Origin: Alistipes sp. ZOR0009
GTDB lineage: Bacteria; Bacteroidota; Bacteroidia; Bacteroidales; ZOR0009
Length of the DNA: 64,000 bases
Assembly: GCF_000798815.1 (NCBI RefSeq)
Contig: NZ_JTLD01000002.1
Coordinates: forward strand, 22,494-86,493
Reading direction: 5' to 3'
Shown here: positions 63,441 to 64,000 of the stretch, one piece after another
How positions within the stretch are numbered: the stretch's first letter is position 1
How the letters are laid out: every line of letters begins with the position of its first letter
The notes under the pieces: model-generated
Databases searched by the model: none
What the model was told of the DNA's origin: nothing
The model's input: only the letters and a program-made list of their open reading frames with translations
Program-made: the position numbers and the translations under genes

Positions 63441-63611
63441 ATGTTGACCGTAAAGTCTAAGAAAAATTCTAGTGGTTTTACATTGAAAGATGATGATGAC
63501 CTATCCATTAAGCCCAATCAGGTAAAGAAGGTAAGCGACCATGGCTCAGCCAATGGCGGATTTACCATCTCGGATGTAGATGTGAGTAGATTTAACAAAC
63601 CTAAAAAGTAA
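63441..63611 (+). CDS. Small hypothetical protein (56 residues)
   Basis: ATG 63441 opens a 56-residue frame ending at TAA 63609-63611. The product is polar and basic-acidic alternating (KDDDDLSIKPNQVKK, FTISDVDVSRFNKPKK), with no signal or membrane segment. The next gene starts 5 bp later. It may be the remaining 3' end of a larger gene, since repeats lie directly upstream. Confidence 0.4.
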   Translation: MLTVKSKKNSSGFTLKDDDDLSIKPNQVKKVSDHGSANGGFTISDVDVSRFNKPKK

Positions 63612-63616
63612 CGGTT

Positions 63617-64000
63617 ATGGAAAATACCGGAAAAACAGCCATAAAAAAGTGGATAAAGGAGGAGCTTGCCCCCTTGGCCAAGCAGCATGGCTTTAAGGTA
63701 GGAACATTTTTTGGCACAGGAACCTTTGCCATCTATAGGTGTAATGATGATGGATATCAAAGCATATATTTTATAGTTAAAAGCGATACGATTAGTTACG
63801 GGGTAATCGTTCGCATCAATGCCGTTGAGGAGCTGCTGTACAGGTACTCTCAAAAGGACGTGTTTAAAACTGTCGATACAATCAGCCTTGAAGGTACCAA
63901 AGAGGTCTTTAAGTACACCCCACTCACCACGAAGGAGGAGCTGGCAGCGTACCTCTTACCGTTAAAGGAGCGCTTTGCCGAGGTGGTGGAGCAGATGGAG
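63617..64000 (+). CDS. Unknown protein, truncated by window edge
   Basis: The first 128 codons of an open frame continuing beyond the window. It starts MENTGKTAIKKWIKEELAPL and contains GFKVGTFFGTGTFAIYRCNDDG and KSDTISYGVIVRINAVEELL. The two-layer helix-strand pattern is reminiscent of DUF4304-like or immunity proteins, but I do not recognise a family. It follows the 56-residue gene by 5 bp. Confidence 0.5.
   Translation, partial: MENTGKTAIKKWIKEELAPLAKQHGFKVGTFFGTGTFAIYRCNDDGYQSIYFIVKSDTISYGVIVRINAVEELLYRYSQKDVFKTVDTISLEGTKEVFKYTPLTTKEELAAYLLPLKERFAEVVEQME

Overview
The window looks like a chromosomal segment of an anaerobic Bacteroidota (Bacteroidales-like) bacterium. The signs are TAnnTTTG-type promoter elements, weak or absent Shine-Dalgarno sequences, an ECF sigma/FecR/TonB-receptor/DUF4249 surface-signalling operon, many Bacteroidota-type outer-membrane barrels and lipoproteins, and a trimeric [FeFe]-hydrogenase operon typical of a fermenter. 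The genus cannot be fixed from sequence alone.

Layout. 1-5 kb: the 5' part of typA, an AdoCbl (B12) riboswitch with no same-strand gene behind it, an AsmA-like protein, a rhomboid protease and a bactofilin. 5-9 kb: polyprenyl synthetase, then YceI - outer-membrane barrel - YceI. 9-12 kb: a U32 family protein paired with a small ferredoxin, two lipoproteins and a GNAT. 12.4-15.8 kb: hydCBA-type [FeFe] hydrogenase with reduced HydB and HydA subunits. 16-31.7 kb: mostly housekeeping and unknown genes (rsgA, AIM24-like, selU/mnmH, a DUF2723/TMEM260-like membrane protein, eIF1/SUI1, a large HExxH-barrel protein, 5-formyl-THF cyclo-ligase, acid phosphatase, a sigma/anti-sigma/barrel set, a ThiF-like protein, pepE). 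31.7-38 kb: DUF2797, a PspC-PadR-PspC operon, tRNA-Gln, an SBF-type transporter and a LolA-like protein. 38-43.2 kb: a Fec-type operon on the minus strand. 

43.3-48.8 kb is the accessory region. It holds a formyltransferase, a MITE-like 146-bp element, a 22-bp tandem array, a 42-bp tandem array split by a DUF2971 gene whose stop codon lies inside a repeat copy, an ankyrin-repeat protein, and a second copy of the MITE-like core. The two genes are visibly AT-rich compared with the GC-rich neighbours. This is the best candidate for an undescribed mobile or defence-like module.

48.8-64 kb: a GC-rich methyltransferase, an ECF sigma operon with membrane proteins, a MATE exporter, GH13 and GH2 glycosidases, a HEMVH protein, pyrH-frr, a response regulator/histidine kinase pair, more copies of the dispersed repeat, and a truncated unknown gene at the right edge.

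Functionally, three separate ECF sigma units and one two-component system sit beside envelope genes, so much of the window concerns sensing and remodelling the cell surface. The hydrogenase supplies a route for disposal of reductant as H2.
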